From contig CAYVKM010000011.1 of assembly GCA_964452045.1 (NCBI GenBank), positions 1 through 64,000 of the forward strand: a stretch of 64,000 nucleotides of DNA, in the 5' to 3' direction. Below are positions 1 to 8,329 of the stretch, one piece after another. The notes below the pieces were generated by a model. That model worked only from the letters and a program-made list of their open reading frames with translations. It had not been told where the DNA came from and made no database searches. This stretch comes from CAYVKM01 sp964452045 (GTDB taxonomy: Bacteria > Calditrichota > Calditrichia > RBG-13-44-9). The translations under genes were made by a program, and so were the position numbers. Position 1 is the stretch's first letter. Every line of letters starts with the position of its first letter.

Positions 1-75
1 GCGGGTGAGGATAAATTCAGTATAAGAAACAATCCTGGAACAAGCCGAGGCAAAATCAGGTTAATCTTGTTTTAA
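1..75 (+). CDS. Possible C-terminal end of an outer-membrane beta-barrel protein (partial)
   Basis: Frame 1 is open from the window edge and stops with TAA at 73-75. The last residues, GKIRLILF, alternate polar and hydrophobic positions and end in Phe, as the C-terminal beta-signal of outer-membrane barrels does. Only 24 codons are visible, so the family cannot be named. It lies 38 bp upstream of the GWxTD gene and could be the preceding gene of the same operon. The other two forward frames close within about 25 bases. Confidence 0.35.
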   Translation, partial: AGEDKFSIRNNPGTSRGKIRLILF

Positions 76-113
76 CTAACTCACAGACTTAAATTTTTGC
101 GGAAAGGAACTTA

Positions 114-1403
114 ATGAAGTCACGAATTTTTCTAATCCTGCTTACCATCGTAACCTTGTCTTTCGCTCAGAAAAATTATCAGCAGGTTATTTTTCAGCGG
201 GGAAAATTTAATAATCAGGTTCCCATTTTAAATCCGATACTCTTCAGAGCTTATCCGGTTGCGATCGCACCGGATACATTTCAGGTTTATTTGATTACGG
301 ACATTTTGTACGACTTCCTGCAATTCACCCGGGAGCAGAATTATTTCCTGGCAAATTTCTTAATTGAAACGAATTTTATCAATTCCGAGACAAAACTGGT
401 TTATACCAAAACCTGGCAATCGGCATTCAGCTTGGATGATTTTGACGAAACAAATTCCAGGGATCAGTTTTTTTCCGCACTGGATTCGTTGCAAATGCCA
501 GCGGGAAATTACCGGGTAAAGGTAATATACCAGGATTTACAGGGCAAACAACACGCTAATCTGGATCTGACATTTGCTCTGAAAAATTCAAAGTCTTTTT
601 ATGCGTCACCACCACTTTTTTTGCAGGATAATTCACACAACAACCATCTACCTTCAGTATTCAACCAGCAAAAACCCCTACCTCTGCAAAAACATATTCC
701 TTTCAATCAGGAAATGGATATTTTACTCAATGTGTTTAACCGTACCGGTGAACCGGTGAAATTGAATGCGTCGCTGAAGGCCAAAGATTCACATAAAATA
801 GTATATAGTCAGGATAGTTTCTTTTCTACCGCCGGTAAAAAGGGCGGCCTTGTTTTAAAACCGAATCTTTTGGCGTTGGAAGAGGGGAAATATACCCTTA
901 ATCTCTCTTACAGTTCTGATTCAGACACGATTAAGCAGGAATTACCCATTGATATTATCTGGTTTCAGAAACCCCGGTCTTTATATAAAATCGATTATGC
1001 CCTTGAGCCACTGGAATTAATCGTTGATCCAGAAACTTTTGAGCAGTTGAAATCGGGAAACGATGAGAAAGAAATCGAAAAATTCAGGAAATTCTGGCTG
1101 GCTAAGGATCCCACGCCGGAGACCGCATTTAACGAAATGATGTACGAATTTTACACCCGGGTGGACAGCGCAGATATCCGATGGGGTGGCAAAAGATGGA
1201 TGTATGGCTGGAAGCGGGAACCCGGACGTACCTTTTTACTGTACGGTAAACCGGATTTTGTGGAAGATAACAGTCTCGATCCGGTTAATCCGGTTCTGGA
1301 ATGGACTTATCAATTAAAAGACCGAAAGTTGATCTTTACCTTTCTGGCCCTGTACGGACGTAAAAGTTATGAGTTAATAGACCAAAGGACAGAATACAAC
1401 TGA
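114..1403 (+). CDS. Secreted GWxTD-domain protein
   Basis: The product has 429 aa. Residues 1-18 form a signal peptide (MKSRIFLILLTIVTLSFA, then Gln), so it is exported. The C-terminal third (about residues 315-420) matches the GWxTD domain known from FCB and neighbouring phyla: a Phe/Trp-rich helix (FRKFWLAKDPTPETAFNEMM) is followed by GWKREPGRTFLLYGKPDF, where the family usually reads GWxTDRGRVYIRYGPPD. The Thr-Asp of the namesake motif is replaced by Arg-Glu. The N-terminal 300 residues look like beta-sandwich segments. The function of the family is unknown; it is envelope-associated. The AAGGA ribosome-binding site sits 6 bases before the ATG. The stop overlaps the next start (TGATG), so the two genes are translationally coupled. 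Confidence 0.8.
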   Translation: MKSRIFLILLTIVTLSFAQKNYQQVIFQRGKFNNQVPILNPILFRAYPVAIAPDTFQVYLITDILYDFLQFTREQNYFLANFLIETNFINSETKLVYTKTWQSAFSLDDFDETNSRDQFFSALDSLQMPAGNYRVKVIYQDLQGKQHANLDLTFALKNSKSFYASPPLFLQDNSHNNHLPSVFNQQKPLPLQKHIPFNQEMDILLNVFNRTGEPVKLNASLKAKDSHKIVYSQDSFFSTAGKKGGLVLKPNLLALEEGKYTLNLSYSSDSDTIKQELPIDIIWFQKPRSLYKIDYALEPLELIVDPETFEQLKSGNDEKEIEKFRKFWLAKDPTPETAFNEMMYEFYTRVDSADIRWGGKRWMYGWKREPGRTFLLYGKPDFVEDNSLDPVNPVLEWTYQLKDRKLIFTFLALYGRKSYELIDQRTEYN

Positions 1404-2437
1404 TGGACGCGAATAAGGTCAAAGTAGGAGTGATTGGGGTGGGACATCTCGGCCGCTGGCACGCCCAGCAACTTAAGCAAATTCCCGAAGCCGATTTGAT
1501 TGGCATTTATGATATCGATCCTAAAAGATCGGAACAAATTGCCGGAGAATTCCAAACGACTGCCTTTACCTCTGTGGAAAAACTTATTGCCAGTTGCGAT
1601 GCATTGAGTATTGTCACCCCGACTACCGAGCACTACAACTATGCTAAGCAGGCATTTGCTTCCGGAAAGCACGTTTTTATCGAAAAACCGATTACCGCCA
1701 CGGTGGAGCAGGGCGAGGAGATTGCCAATCTGGCTGAATCGAAAAGTTTAATCCTTCAGGTTGGCCACATCGAACGATTTAACCCGGCAATCCTGGCACT
1801 GGAAAACATGAAGATCGATCCGCTTTTTATCGAATCGCACCGGCTATCGAATTTCAATCCCCGCGGAACGGATGTGGCAGTTGTCCTGGATCTAATGATT
1901 CATGATATCGATCTAATTTTGAGCTTCGTCCACAGCCCGGTGGATCGGATTGACGCCAGCGGCGTCTCTATTATCTCACCCACCGAAGACATCGCGAATT
2001 GCCGGATCAATTTTAAAAATGGTGCCGTGGCCAACGTTACTGCCAGCCGCATCTCCACCCGTAAAATGCGGAAAATGCGTTTCTTCCAACCAAATGCATA
2101 TATTTCGGTGGACTTTCTGGAAGGCGCAACCGAGGTTTATCACCTTACAGATCCGACTTCGTCCATCGTGGGAAACGATTTGGCTATTTCACTTGGCAAA
2201 ATGGGTGAGGGGAAAAATGCCCCGGAAATCCGCTATACCCGTTATGAAAAAAAAGATATCAATCCGCTGAATTATGAATTGGGTCTTTTTATTAACGCCA
2301 TACAATCGAATACACCCCCGGTCATTGACGGTCGGCAGGGCGTGAGGGCACTTCGGGTGGCAAAGGCCATTTTGCAGAATATTGAAGAGCATGCTGGCAA
2401 GGTGAAACAAAACTGGGGTCTGAAAGATGGACGTTAG
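1403..2437 (+). CDS. Gfo/Idh/MocA family NAD(P)-dependent oxidoreductase
   Basis: The product has 344 aa. It begins with a Rossmann fold (VGVIGVGHLGRWHAQQL, GxGxxG type), followed by the family's EKPITATVEQG motif (about residues 93-103, with the Lys that helps catalysis). The segment QVGHIERFNPA is characteristic of the subgroup containing UDP-GlcNAc 3-dehydrogenase (GnnA). In lipid A loci that enzyme helps make 2,3-diamino sugars, so a role in lipid A or cell-surface sugar synthesis is a reasonable inference, but no lpx gene is visible here. It is coupled to the GWxTD gene upstream and overlaps the membrane methyltransferase downstream by 11 bases. Confidence 0.8.
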   Translation: MDANKVKVGVIGVGHLGRWHAQQLKQIPEADLIGIYDIDPKRSEQIAGEFQTTAFTSVEKLIASCDALSIVTPTTEHYNYAKQAFASGKHVFIEKPITATVEQGEEIANLAESKSLILQVGHIERFNPAILALENMKIDPLFIESHRLSNFNPRGTDVAVVLDLMIHDIDLILSFVHSPVDRIDASGVSIISPTEDIANCRINFKNGAVANVTASRISTRKMRKMRFFQPNAYISVDFLEGATEVYHLTDPTSSIVGNDLAISLGKMGEGKNAPEIRYTRYEKKDINPLNYELGLFINAIQSNTPPVIDGRQGVRALRVAKAILQNIEEHAGKVKQNWGLKDGR

Positions 2438-3002
2438 AAAATTTTTCTTCAAGTATCGCGGATTTACTCCGGTTCCACTGGTCATTGTGGTGGTCATTTT
2501 CGCAAAACCGACCCTTACCTCACTTTTTTGGGGCATCATGCTAATGTTACTCGGAGAATTGATTCGGATTTATGGCGTGGCCTATGCCGGTGGCGCAACC
2601 CGAACCCGGAAGGTAGGGGCACCCGAGCTGGTAACCAGCGGACCTTTTTCCCGGGTTCGGAATCCGCTTTATATCGGTAACATGTTCATGTATACCGGAG
2701 CGGCTGTCATTGCCAATGTTTGGCAGCCCTGGCTGGTTCTCTTGGTCTGGATATTTTTCGGAATACAATACTACTTTATTGTTAATCTGGAAGAGGAGGA
2801 GCTGGATAAAATTTTCGGGGAAAATTATGCTATTTATTGCAAAAATGTGAACCGGTTTATCCCGGGACTAAAAGCCTACACCTCGGGAAACATCACCAGG
2901 CCCGATTATAAAATGGCGATTAGATCCGAAAAGAGTACCTTTATCAGTTTTATCTCCATTCTGATATTATTAATCGGTAAAATGCTGCTTTTTAACCGCT
3001 AA
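2427..3002 (+). CDS. Isoprenylcysteine carboxyl methyltransferase (ICMT/PEMT)-like membrane protein
   Basis: The product has 191 aa with about four or five hydrophobic segments. The conserved C-terminal methyltransferase core is present: GPFSRVRNPLYIGN (about residues 71-84, SAM-binding region) and EEEELDKIFGENYAIYCKNV followed by RFIP. These are the hallmarks of the ICMT/phospholipid methyltransferase family, which methylates lipid-like or prenyl-like acceptors inside the membrane; the substrate of bacterial members is usually unknown. The last 40 residues add another hydrophobic helix. It starts inside the 3' end of the oxidoreductase gene and closes this cluster. Confidence 0.75.
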   Translation: MDVRKFFFKYRGFTPVPLVIVVVIFAKPTLTSLFWGIMLMLLGELIRIYGVAYAGGATRTRKVGAPELVTSGPFSRVRNPLYIGNMFMYTGAAVIANVWQPWLVLLVWIFFGIQYYFIVNLEEEELDKIFGENYAIYCKNVNRFIPGLKAYTSGNITRPDYKMAIRSEKSTFISFISILILLIGKMLLFNR

Positions 3003-3135
3003 ATTCATGATTTTAGATACCTAACTTTTCACTTTAATTCTATCCCGAATTTAAATTTTACTTGAACTTCATCCGCCAAATTACGATACTTTAAAAAGAT
3101 TTTTTCAATTAATCAGTAAAAACAAAATAATATAA

Positions 3136-3150
3136 TTGAAGAGTCTTCAA
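3136..3150. promoter_or_regulatory. Perfect palindrome upstream of the class V aminotransferase gene
   Basis: TTGAAGA-G-TCTTCAA is a perfect 7-bp inverted repeat around one central base. It lies 64 bp before the start codon at 3214 in a 211-bp AT-rich intergenic region. A looser inverted repeat (AGCGT...ACGCT) follows at about 3155-3174. The position suits an operator for a dimeric regulator; no regulator gene is adjacent. Confidence 0.35.
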
Positions 3151-3213
3151 AATAAGCGTCAGAATTTGAACGCTACTATTAATGCATCGTAATTAATTAG
3201 ACAGGGAACCGCC

Positions 3214-4638
3214 ATGGAAGCCATCAAAAAAATGAAATCCCCTCTCCCATCTTTAGATAAAATTTTAGAATCCATTGTGGGGTATCAGAAACAGGTGCCC
3301 CTGCTTAATGGTGATATGACCCAATATATCAACTTCGACAACGCGGCCAGCACACCCGCCTTAAAACCAGTTCTGGATAAAGTAAACGAAGCAATGGAAT
3401 GGTACAGCAGTATTCACCGTGGTACCGGATTTAAGTCGCAACTCTGCTCGGAACTGTTTGACCAGAGCCGGGAAATTGTGGCTGAATTTGTAAAAGCGGA
3501 TATTGAAAAAGATGCCATTATTTTTGTCAAAAACGCCACCGAAGCAATCAATAAACTGGCAAACCGGCTCCCAATTAAATCCGATGAGGTTGTGCTGGTG
3601 AGTAAAATGGAGCACCATTCCAACGATTTACCCTGGAGAGCCAATGCCAGAGTGATTCATGTAAATATCTTCCCGGATGGACAGCTGGAAGTACAGGACC
3701 TGATCAATAAACTCAAAAAATATCACAAAAAAGTTGCCCTGGTTGCAGTTACCGGCGCCTCAAATGTAACCGGCTGGGTGAATGATGTGAATCAACTGGC
3801 CCGGATTTGCCACGAGTATGGCAGCAAAATTCTAATTGATGCTGCGCAGTTGGCACCCCATCGGGCCATTAATATGCGGCCCCACCACGATCCGGGGCAT
3901 ATAGACTTTCTGGCGCTATCTGCCCATAAAATTTATGCACCCTTTGGAAGCGGTGCGCTTATCGGACCGAAAGAATTTTTCGAAGAAGGCGATCCCGATT
4001 ATGTGGGTGGAGGAACAGTAAATGTGGTAACACTGGATTATGCCACCTGGACTGAGTCTCCGGAAAAGGATGAAGCCGGAACACCCAACACCATCGGGGT
4101 CATTGCCATGGCAAAGTCTTTACAAACTCTTATGAACATTGGAATGGATAAAGTTGCTGAGCATGAAAAACAGTTGACCCGGCACATGTTAAAACTGATG
4201 AGTGAAATACCAGGAATCGAAATTTATGGCAGTGCGGACCCGGAGGTGGTTGATAACCGACTTGGGGTTATCGCTTTTAATGTTAAAGATATGCCCCATG
4301 CCCTGACTGCAGCCATTTTGAATTATGAGGGTGGTGTAGGGGTCAGAAACGGATGCTTCTGCGCTCATCCCTATATCAAAATGCTTTTACAACTGGATGA
4401 TGAAACTTCCAAAATGCTGGAGCAGCAAATGCTCGAGGGGGATCGTTCCAATTTACCCGGGGCGGTTCGGGCAAGCTTCGGACTCTATAATTCTATCCTG
4501 GAAATCGATCGTTTTATCGAAATCCTGAAAAAAGTAGTCAATCGGAAATATGTTGGAAATTATATTTTGAACAAAAAAGAGGGCGCCTATTATCCGGAAG
4601 GGCATGTTCAGAATTTTCAAAATTATTTGACCATTTGA
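3214..4638 (+). CDS. Class V aminotransferase, cysteine-desulfurase-like (SufS type)
   Basis: The product has 474 aa and is a PLP enzyme of fold type I. Visible motifs follow SufS order: INFDNAASTP (about 39-48), EHHSNDLPWR (about 133-142), SNVTG (about 183-187), LIDAAQLAPH (about 207-216), the PLP lysine in SAHKIYAPFG (K239) and RNGCFCAHP at 378-386, where C383 aligns with the catalytic Cys of RxGxxC. Removal of sulfur from cysteine is the most likely reaction. It is longer than SufS (about 400 aa) at both ends and stands alone: no SufE, SufU, IscU or sufBCD gene adjoins it. A different class V reaction cannot be excluded. Confidence 0.8.
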   Translation: MEAIKKMKSPLPSLDKILESIVGYQKQVPLLNGDMTQYINFDNAASTPALKPVLDKVNEAMEWYSSIHRGTGFKSQLCSELFDQSREIVAEFVKADIEKDAIIFVKNATEAINKLANRLPIKSDEVVLVSKMEHHSNDLPWRANARVIHVNIFPDGQLEVQDLINKLKKYHKKVALVAVTGASNVTGWVNDVNQLARICHEYGSKILIDAAQLAPHRAINMRPHHDPGHIDFLALSAHKIYAPFGSGALIGPKEFFEEGDPDYVGGGTVNVVTLDYATWTESPEKDEAGTPNTIGVIAMAKSLQTLMNIGMDKVAEHEKQLTRHMLKLMSEIPGIEIYGSADPEVVDNRLGVIAFNVKDMPHALTAAILNYEGGVGVRNGCFCAHPYIKMLLQLDDETSKMLEQQMLEGDRSNLPGAVRASFGLYNSILEIDRFIEILKKVVNRKYVGNYILNKKEGAYYPEGHVQNFQNYLTI

Positions 4639-4675
4639 AGCAATCTCACAAATAAAGCAAAATCAACAGAAAAAA

Positions 4676-5200
4676 TTATTCTTCCAGCGCCAAACTCAGG
4701 GCTGTGGCAAGCTTTAAGGTATCCCGGTTCGCCTTCCTTAGACGATCGGCCAATACGTTTGCCAGATTATGATAAAATTTTAATCCGAAATCCTGATGAA
4801 CCTTGATCAACTCATGTATCTGGGCCGCACCGATTTCACCCAGGGTACAGTCAGATTCGGCAACCACAGTTGCGGAGCGAAGCTCCGATTGCCCGCACAG
4901 GGACATCTCCCCGAAGAAGGCATAGTCCGAATCCTTCAGTTTGATCAATGCCTTATCCACCTGACTTCTTCCCTGGGCATCATCAAAAAGGGTCATTTTT
5001 TTTGTTACCGCCACTTTACCTTTAAATAAAAAAAATAAACTTTCACCCTTATCACCTTCCCGGATAATTTCCTCACCTTTCACATAATCTTTCAGGCTCA
5101 TTTCTTTGACCAGACTTTTAATGTATTTCTCCGGAATATTCTGAAATAGATAGACATTTTTCAAAAATTCAAGTTTTTCAGTCATACTGGCCCCATTCAC
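4676..5200 (-). CDS. Cyclic nucleotide-binding domain protein without DNA-binding domain
   Basis: The product has 174 aa. Residues about 15-140 form a CRP/PKA-type beta-roll with the phosphate-binding cassette FFGEMSLCGQSELRSATVVA, including the family's Gly-Glu and the Arg that contacts the cyclic phosphate. The remaining 35 residues are helical and contain no HTH, so it is not a transcription factor. It lies 11 bp downstream of the K+ channel gene on the same strand and is probably translated from the same mRNA. A soluble regulator of that channel is a plausible inference. A second possible start (MTEKLEF) lies five codons in. Confidence 0.75.
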   Translation of the reverse strand: MNGASMTEKLEFLKNVYLFQNIPEKYIKSLVKEMSLKDYVKGEEIIREGDKGESLFFLFKGKVAVTKKMTLFDDAQGRSQVDKALIKLKDSDYAFFGEMSLCGQSELRSATVVAESDCTLGEIGAAQIHELIKVHQDFGLKFYHNLANVLADRLRKANRDTLKLATALSLALEE

Positions 5201-5211
5201 CTTAAACTTAA

Positions 5212-6345
5212 CTATTTAATCAAAATCAGGTAGCTCTCCGGATCGATAACCGCAGTATCCGGGGGATTAATTTGTATATCCAAATGCTCCCCCTTGCGTA
5301 AACTACGTCCGGCTTCCTGGAATTTCCGTTCAATAAATTGATCGAGATAGGAATAATCCTCCGACAAAACATGCGAAAGGGATAATGATTTCTGCTCTTT
5401 TACCAGCGCCAGGGGCAGCAATCCTTCTTTACGAAAATGAGTAATTGCCTCACCAAAAGATTTTCCCTTCAATTCTTCCGGAACTTTTACCCGAAGCAGA
5501 TGCTCCTCCTCACCCTTACCAAGAAGATTTTGTACCGATTGCGGTACTCCTGGTGCGATAACCATCTCTCCCAGCAAGACACCGGTAAAAGCATCGCTGA
5601 CGATATAATCTTCCACCTGCGCTTTTTTAATATAAGGTTCATTGTCCCGATCCAGAATATGGGCATAGACCTTTATCTTCGGCTGGATCGCTTTTACCGA
5701 GAATGCGGTCAGAATTGTCTTTTCATCGGTTCGGGAAGTGAGTCCGCCACTCATATCCGGAACAATAATCACTGCACTCGCTTTACGCAGGTTGGCACGG
5801 TTCAGAATCTCCTCCTGGGCAAAATCCCCTCGTACAAACTGAAGCGGCTGACCTTTGAACTTAAAGATAATATTCTGTACCTGATCATCCGGTAACTGGT
5901 TGATCAGAACGATAAGGGGCGGATCGTGCCTTTTGAAGATAACGTTAAGGATCTGCTCGGCGGAGTGGTTCCAGCCGCACAATATAATATGATCGGTCTG
6001 AGAAATCTGTTTCAATCCCCTTTCCTCCTTTAGTTTTTGAGCAACAAAAATAGACGAAACTGTGGCGGTAAACATCGAGACCAGGGCAACACCGGTAAAG
6101 ATGAGAATTATTCCCAGAAATTTACCCGCACTGGTCACCGGGACAATATCACCATATCCCACCGTAGTAATACTGACCAACACCCACCATACCGCCTGAC
6201 CAAAACTTTTCAGGGTAGGATTGCTCTGCAATTCAATCAGATAAAAAACAGTTGCCCCGGATAAACTGATGATGAAAATAAAAAGCAGAATGGTGAGGAG
6301 AAGGTTTCTTCTGAAGAAGTAAAATAATTTTACAAGAAAGGACAA
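5212..6345 (-). CDS. Two-TM potassium channel with C-terminal RCK (TrkA-N/TrkA-C) domains
   Basis: The product has 377 aa. TM1 is at about 17-36, then a pore helix and the K+ selectivity filter TTVGYGD (T60-D66), then TM2 at about 73-98. A TrkA-N/RCK Rossmann domain begins near residue 118 (IILCGWNHSAEQIL) and contains GDFAQEEIL; a TrkA-C-like domain with KGKSFGEAI follows. The layout is that of MthK/Kch-type ligand-gated channels in the inner membrane. The start codon is TTG, supported by GGGAG 8 bases upstream. It is co-oriented with and closely followed by the CNBD gene. Confidence 0.9.
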   Translation of the reverse strand: MSFLVKLFYFFRRNLLLTILLFIFIISLSGATVFYLIELQSNPTLKSFGQAVWWVLVSITTVGYGDIVPVTSAGKFLGIILIFTGVALVSMFTATVSSIFVAQKLKEERGLKQISQTDHIILCGWNHSAEQILNVIFKRHDPPLIVLINQLPDDQVQNIIFKFKGQPLQFVRGDFAQEEILNRANLRKASAVIIVPDMSGGLTSRTDEKTILTAFSVKAIQPKIKVYAHILDRDNEPYIKKAQVEDYIVSDAFTGVLLGEMVIAPGVPQSVQNLLGKGEEEHLLRVKVPEELKGKSFGEAITHFRKEGLLPLALVKEQKSLSLSHVLSEDYSYLDQFIERKFQEAGRSLRKGEHLDIQINPPDTAVIDPESYLILIK

Positions 6346-6459
6346 ACTAAAATCTCCCGTTTAGAGAAATTGCTTACCTTCAATAATATACTAAACTTTA
6401 ATAGCCAGCGGAATAAATTGTGTGTCCCGCAAAATTTTAAAAAACGTATGCTTAGTTAT

Positions 6460-7092
6460 TTAATAGTTAGCCCATAACCCGCCGGTTTCCGTCAACCAGT
6501 TAGCAATCACTTGGGTGATCCGGGGGATATTATTGTCCGATACGTCCACTTCCAGAAAAGGGAGGCTGGACTTTTGAATGAACTTTTTAAATACTTCCTG
6601 TTCTTCCAGAAAAATATCAAGATTATCATACTGGGAAGGATTTCCGGAAACTTTCAGTCTGGCCTGCCTGGCGTCCGCGAACGAATCCGGAGAGCGGGTA
6701 CAAAAGACAAGATGAAATCCAATGGCAACCAATCGGTCTTCCAGCCATTGGAAATCGTATTTCTTGCCCAGGTGTTGCGATTGGTACACCATGGTCGAGA
6801 TATGGAAACGGTCGATAATCCAGGAATAATAGGGAAGCAATTCGAGCAGGTGCATCCAAGTCCGGTAAGTCTCCATAGCCCTCTCCTCTTCCTGGGGCTC
6901 AAAATTTATCAATCCCCTTCCCCAGGGAAAATTGGTAAAAGCGCACCACTCCGCAGAAATTAAGGGTGAATGATACTGATATTTCCTGGGTCCGACTATC
7001 TGGGGATGTTCATTCAAAGCAAAGGCGATTTCAGTTTTCAGGGTAAGGCGGGTACCTTCTAAAATAATCTTTGGACAGAGCTTTTTTCCCAT
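6460..7092 (-). CDS. P-loop nucleoside/thymidylate kinase-like protein with degenerate Walker A
   Basis: The product has 210 aa and is not recognised with certainty. The start IILEGTRLTLKTEIAFAL sits where a nucleotide kinase would carry EGxDGxGKST; here the pattern is GxxxxLKT, so the second conserved Gly of Walker A is Leu. Further on, DRFHISTMVYQ resembles the DRxHxSxxVY substrate/lid motif of thymidylate-kinase-like enzymes, and VFCTRSPDSFADARQARL would be the LID region with Arg residues. A phosphotransferase with an altered P-loop, or a non-catalytic relative, fits. It lies between the K+ channel and the CoA-binding gene on the same strand. Confidence 0.5.
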   Translation of the reverse strand: MGKKLCPKIILEGTRLTLKTEIAFALNEHPQIVGPRKYQYHSPLISAEWCAFTNFPWGRGLINFEPQEEERAMETYRTWMHLLELLPYYSWIIDRFHISTMVYQSQHLGKKYDFQWLEDRLVAIGFHLVFCTRSPDSFADARQARLKVSGNPSQYDNLDIFLEEQEVFKKFIQKSSLPFLEVDVSDNNIPRITQVIANWLTETGGLWANY

Positions 7093-7128
7093 TTCAGAAT
7101 CCGTTCAGCGTTTGAGTGAGAATGAAGA

Positions 7129-7596
7129 TTAATTAGGGTATTTTCCGGAGATCTTAAGTAACCAACCATGAAATCTGTGAAACCAGGCCGAATCCTCAAA
7201 AAACATGTAAGGACAGGCACCGGCGATAATAGACATGCCGCTCTTTTTACATTGCTCAATGGTCTCTCTGTTCAGAAGATTATAGCCTTTCTGATTATAT
7301 ATCCAAATGTATTTCGGTTGGGAATTTATTGCTTCCCGGACCACTTCTCCGGTCTTCTCCGGGGAGGTCATGATCAACACACCCTGAACTTTTTCGGGAA
7401 TCTGATTGATACTGCCAAAACAGGTTTGACCTTCAACTTCATTTGTAGCTGGGTTGACCGGAATCATATCTGATCCGTTTTTCTGCAAATCCCGAAATAA
7501 AGTACGAGAGAAGTCTTTTGGATCTCTGGAGACGCCAACCATGGCGATACTTTTCAGTCCGAGAAATTTTTCAATATCAGCAATTGTAGCATTCAT
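7129..7596 (-). CDS. CoA-binding domain protein (YccU type)
   Basis: The product has 155 aa and is a single Rossmann-like CoA-binding domain, as in the N-terminal part of succinyl-CoA synthetase alpha: KSIAMVGVSRDPKDFSRTL at about 15-33, then IPVNPATNEVEGQTCF and the segment ending in AGACPYMFF. Stand-alone members bind CoA in vitro but have no settled function. The start has a good GGAAAAGGA ribosome-binding site. The gene is first in a minus-strand group and diverges from the macrodomain gene across about 196 bp. Confidence 0.85.
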   Translation of the reverse strand: MNATIADIEKFLGLKSIAMVGVSRDPKDFSRTLFRDLQKNGSDMIPVNPATNEVEGQTCFGSINQIPEKVQGVLIMTSPEKTGEVVREAINSQPKYIWIYNQKGYNLLNRETIEQCKKSGMSIIAGACPYMFFEDSAWFHRFHGWLLKISGKYPN

Positions 7597-7792
7597 GACT
7601 ATTCCTTTTCCTTTAAAGCCCGGTTAAAAATTAGGATATTTCGGGCAAAACATCAACTTCATTGATAATTAGTTTTCAGCCAAAAAATCTTATAGGATAA
7701 ATGCCATCTACTGATTTTGACCGGATCCATATTTGACAGGATGAGATTATTCCAATATATTACCTACAGATTGATAAAACGAAGGAACAGCA

Positions 7793-8329
7793 ATGAACCA
7801 GGTTATACGTAAACAGGAAATAAAGAATGGAAAAATTTTGGAAATAGTCCAGGGCGATATCACTGAAGAAAAAGTGGATGCTATTGTTAATGCAGCCAAT
7901 TCACATCTGAAACATGGCGGCGGTGTTGCCGGGGCGATTGTTCGCAAGGGAGGACAGGTCATTCAGGAGGAGAGTGATAAAATCGGCTTTGTTCCCACCG
8001 GGGAGGCTGCAATAACCCCTGCCGGAAAACTTCCCGCAAAATATGTTATCCATGCGGTTGGGCCGCGCTGGGGGGAGGGCAAGGAAAATGAGAAGTTAAA
8101 AAACGCAGTAAAAAACAGTTTAAAACTGGCCGAAGAGAATAATTTTACCTCCCTTTCAATGCCAGCGATAAGTTCAGGAATTTTCGGTTTCCCGAAAGAA
8201 CAATGTGCAGATATTATTCTCGAAACCATCCGGGATTATACGAATCAAAATCCGGAGGGAAGTTTGCGAGAAATTCGTATTTGTCTATTTGATCAGGAAA
8301 TGGTAAAAATATTTGAGATGATATTTTAA
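7793..8329 (+). CDS. Macrodomain protein (O-acetyl-ADP-ribose deacetylase / YmdB type)
   Basis: The product has 178 aa and is a stand-alone macrodomain. Ligand-binding motifs are intact: QGDITEEKVDAIVNAANSHL (about 19-38, with the Asp and Asn of the ADP-ribose site), GGGVAGAI and SSGIFGFPKEQCA. Relatives hydrolyse O-acetyl-ADP-ribose or remove ADP-ribose from proteins in the cytoplasm. AAGGAACAGCA precedes the ATG. The stop overlaps the stop of the convergent ExeA-like gene by 4 bases. Confidence 0.9.
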   Translation: MNQVIRKQEIKNGKILEIVQGDITEEKVDAIVNAANSHLKHGGGVAGAIVRKGGQVIQEESDKIGFVPTGEAAITPAGKLPAKYVIHAVGPRWGEGKENEKLKNAVKNSLKLAEENNFTSLSMPAISSGIFGFPKEQCADIILETIRDYTNQNPEGSLREIRICLFDQEMVKIFEMIF

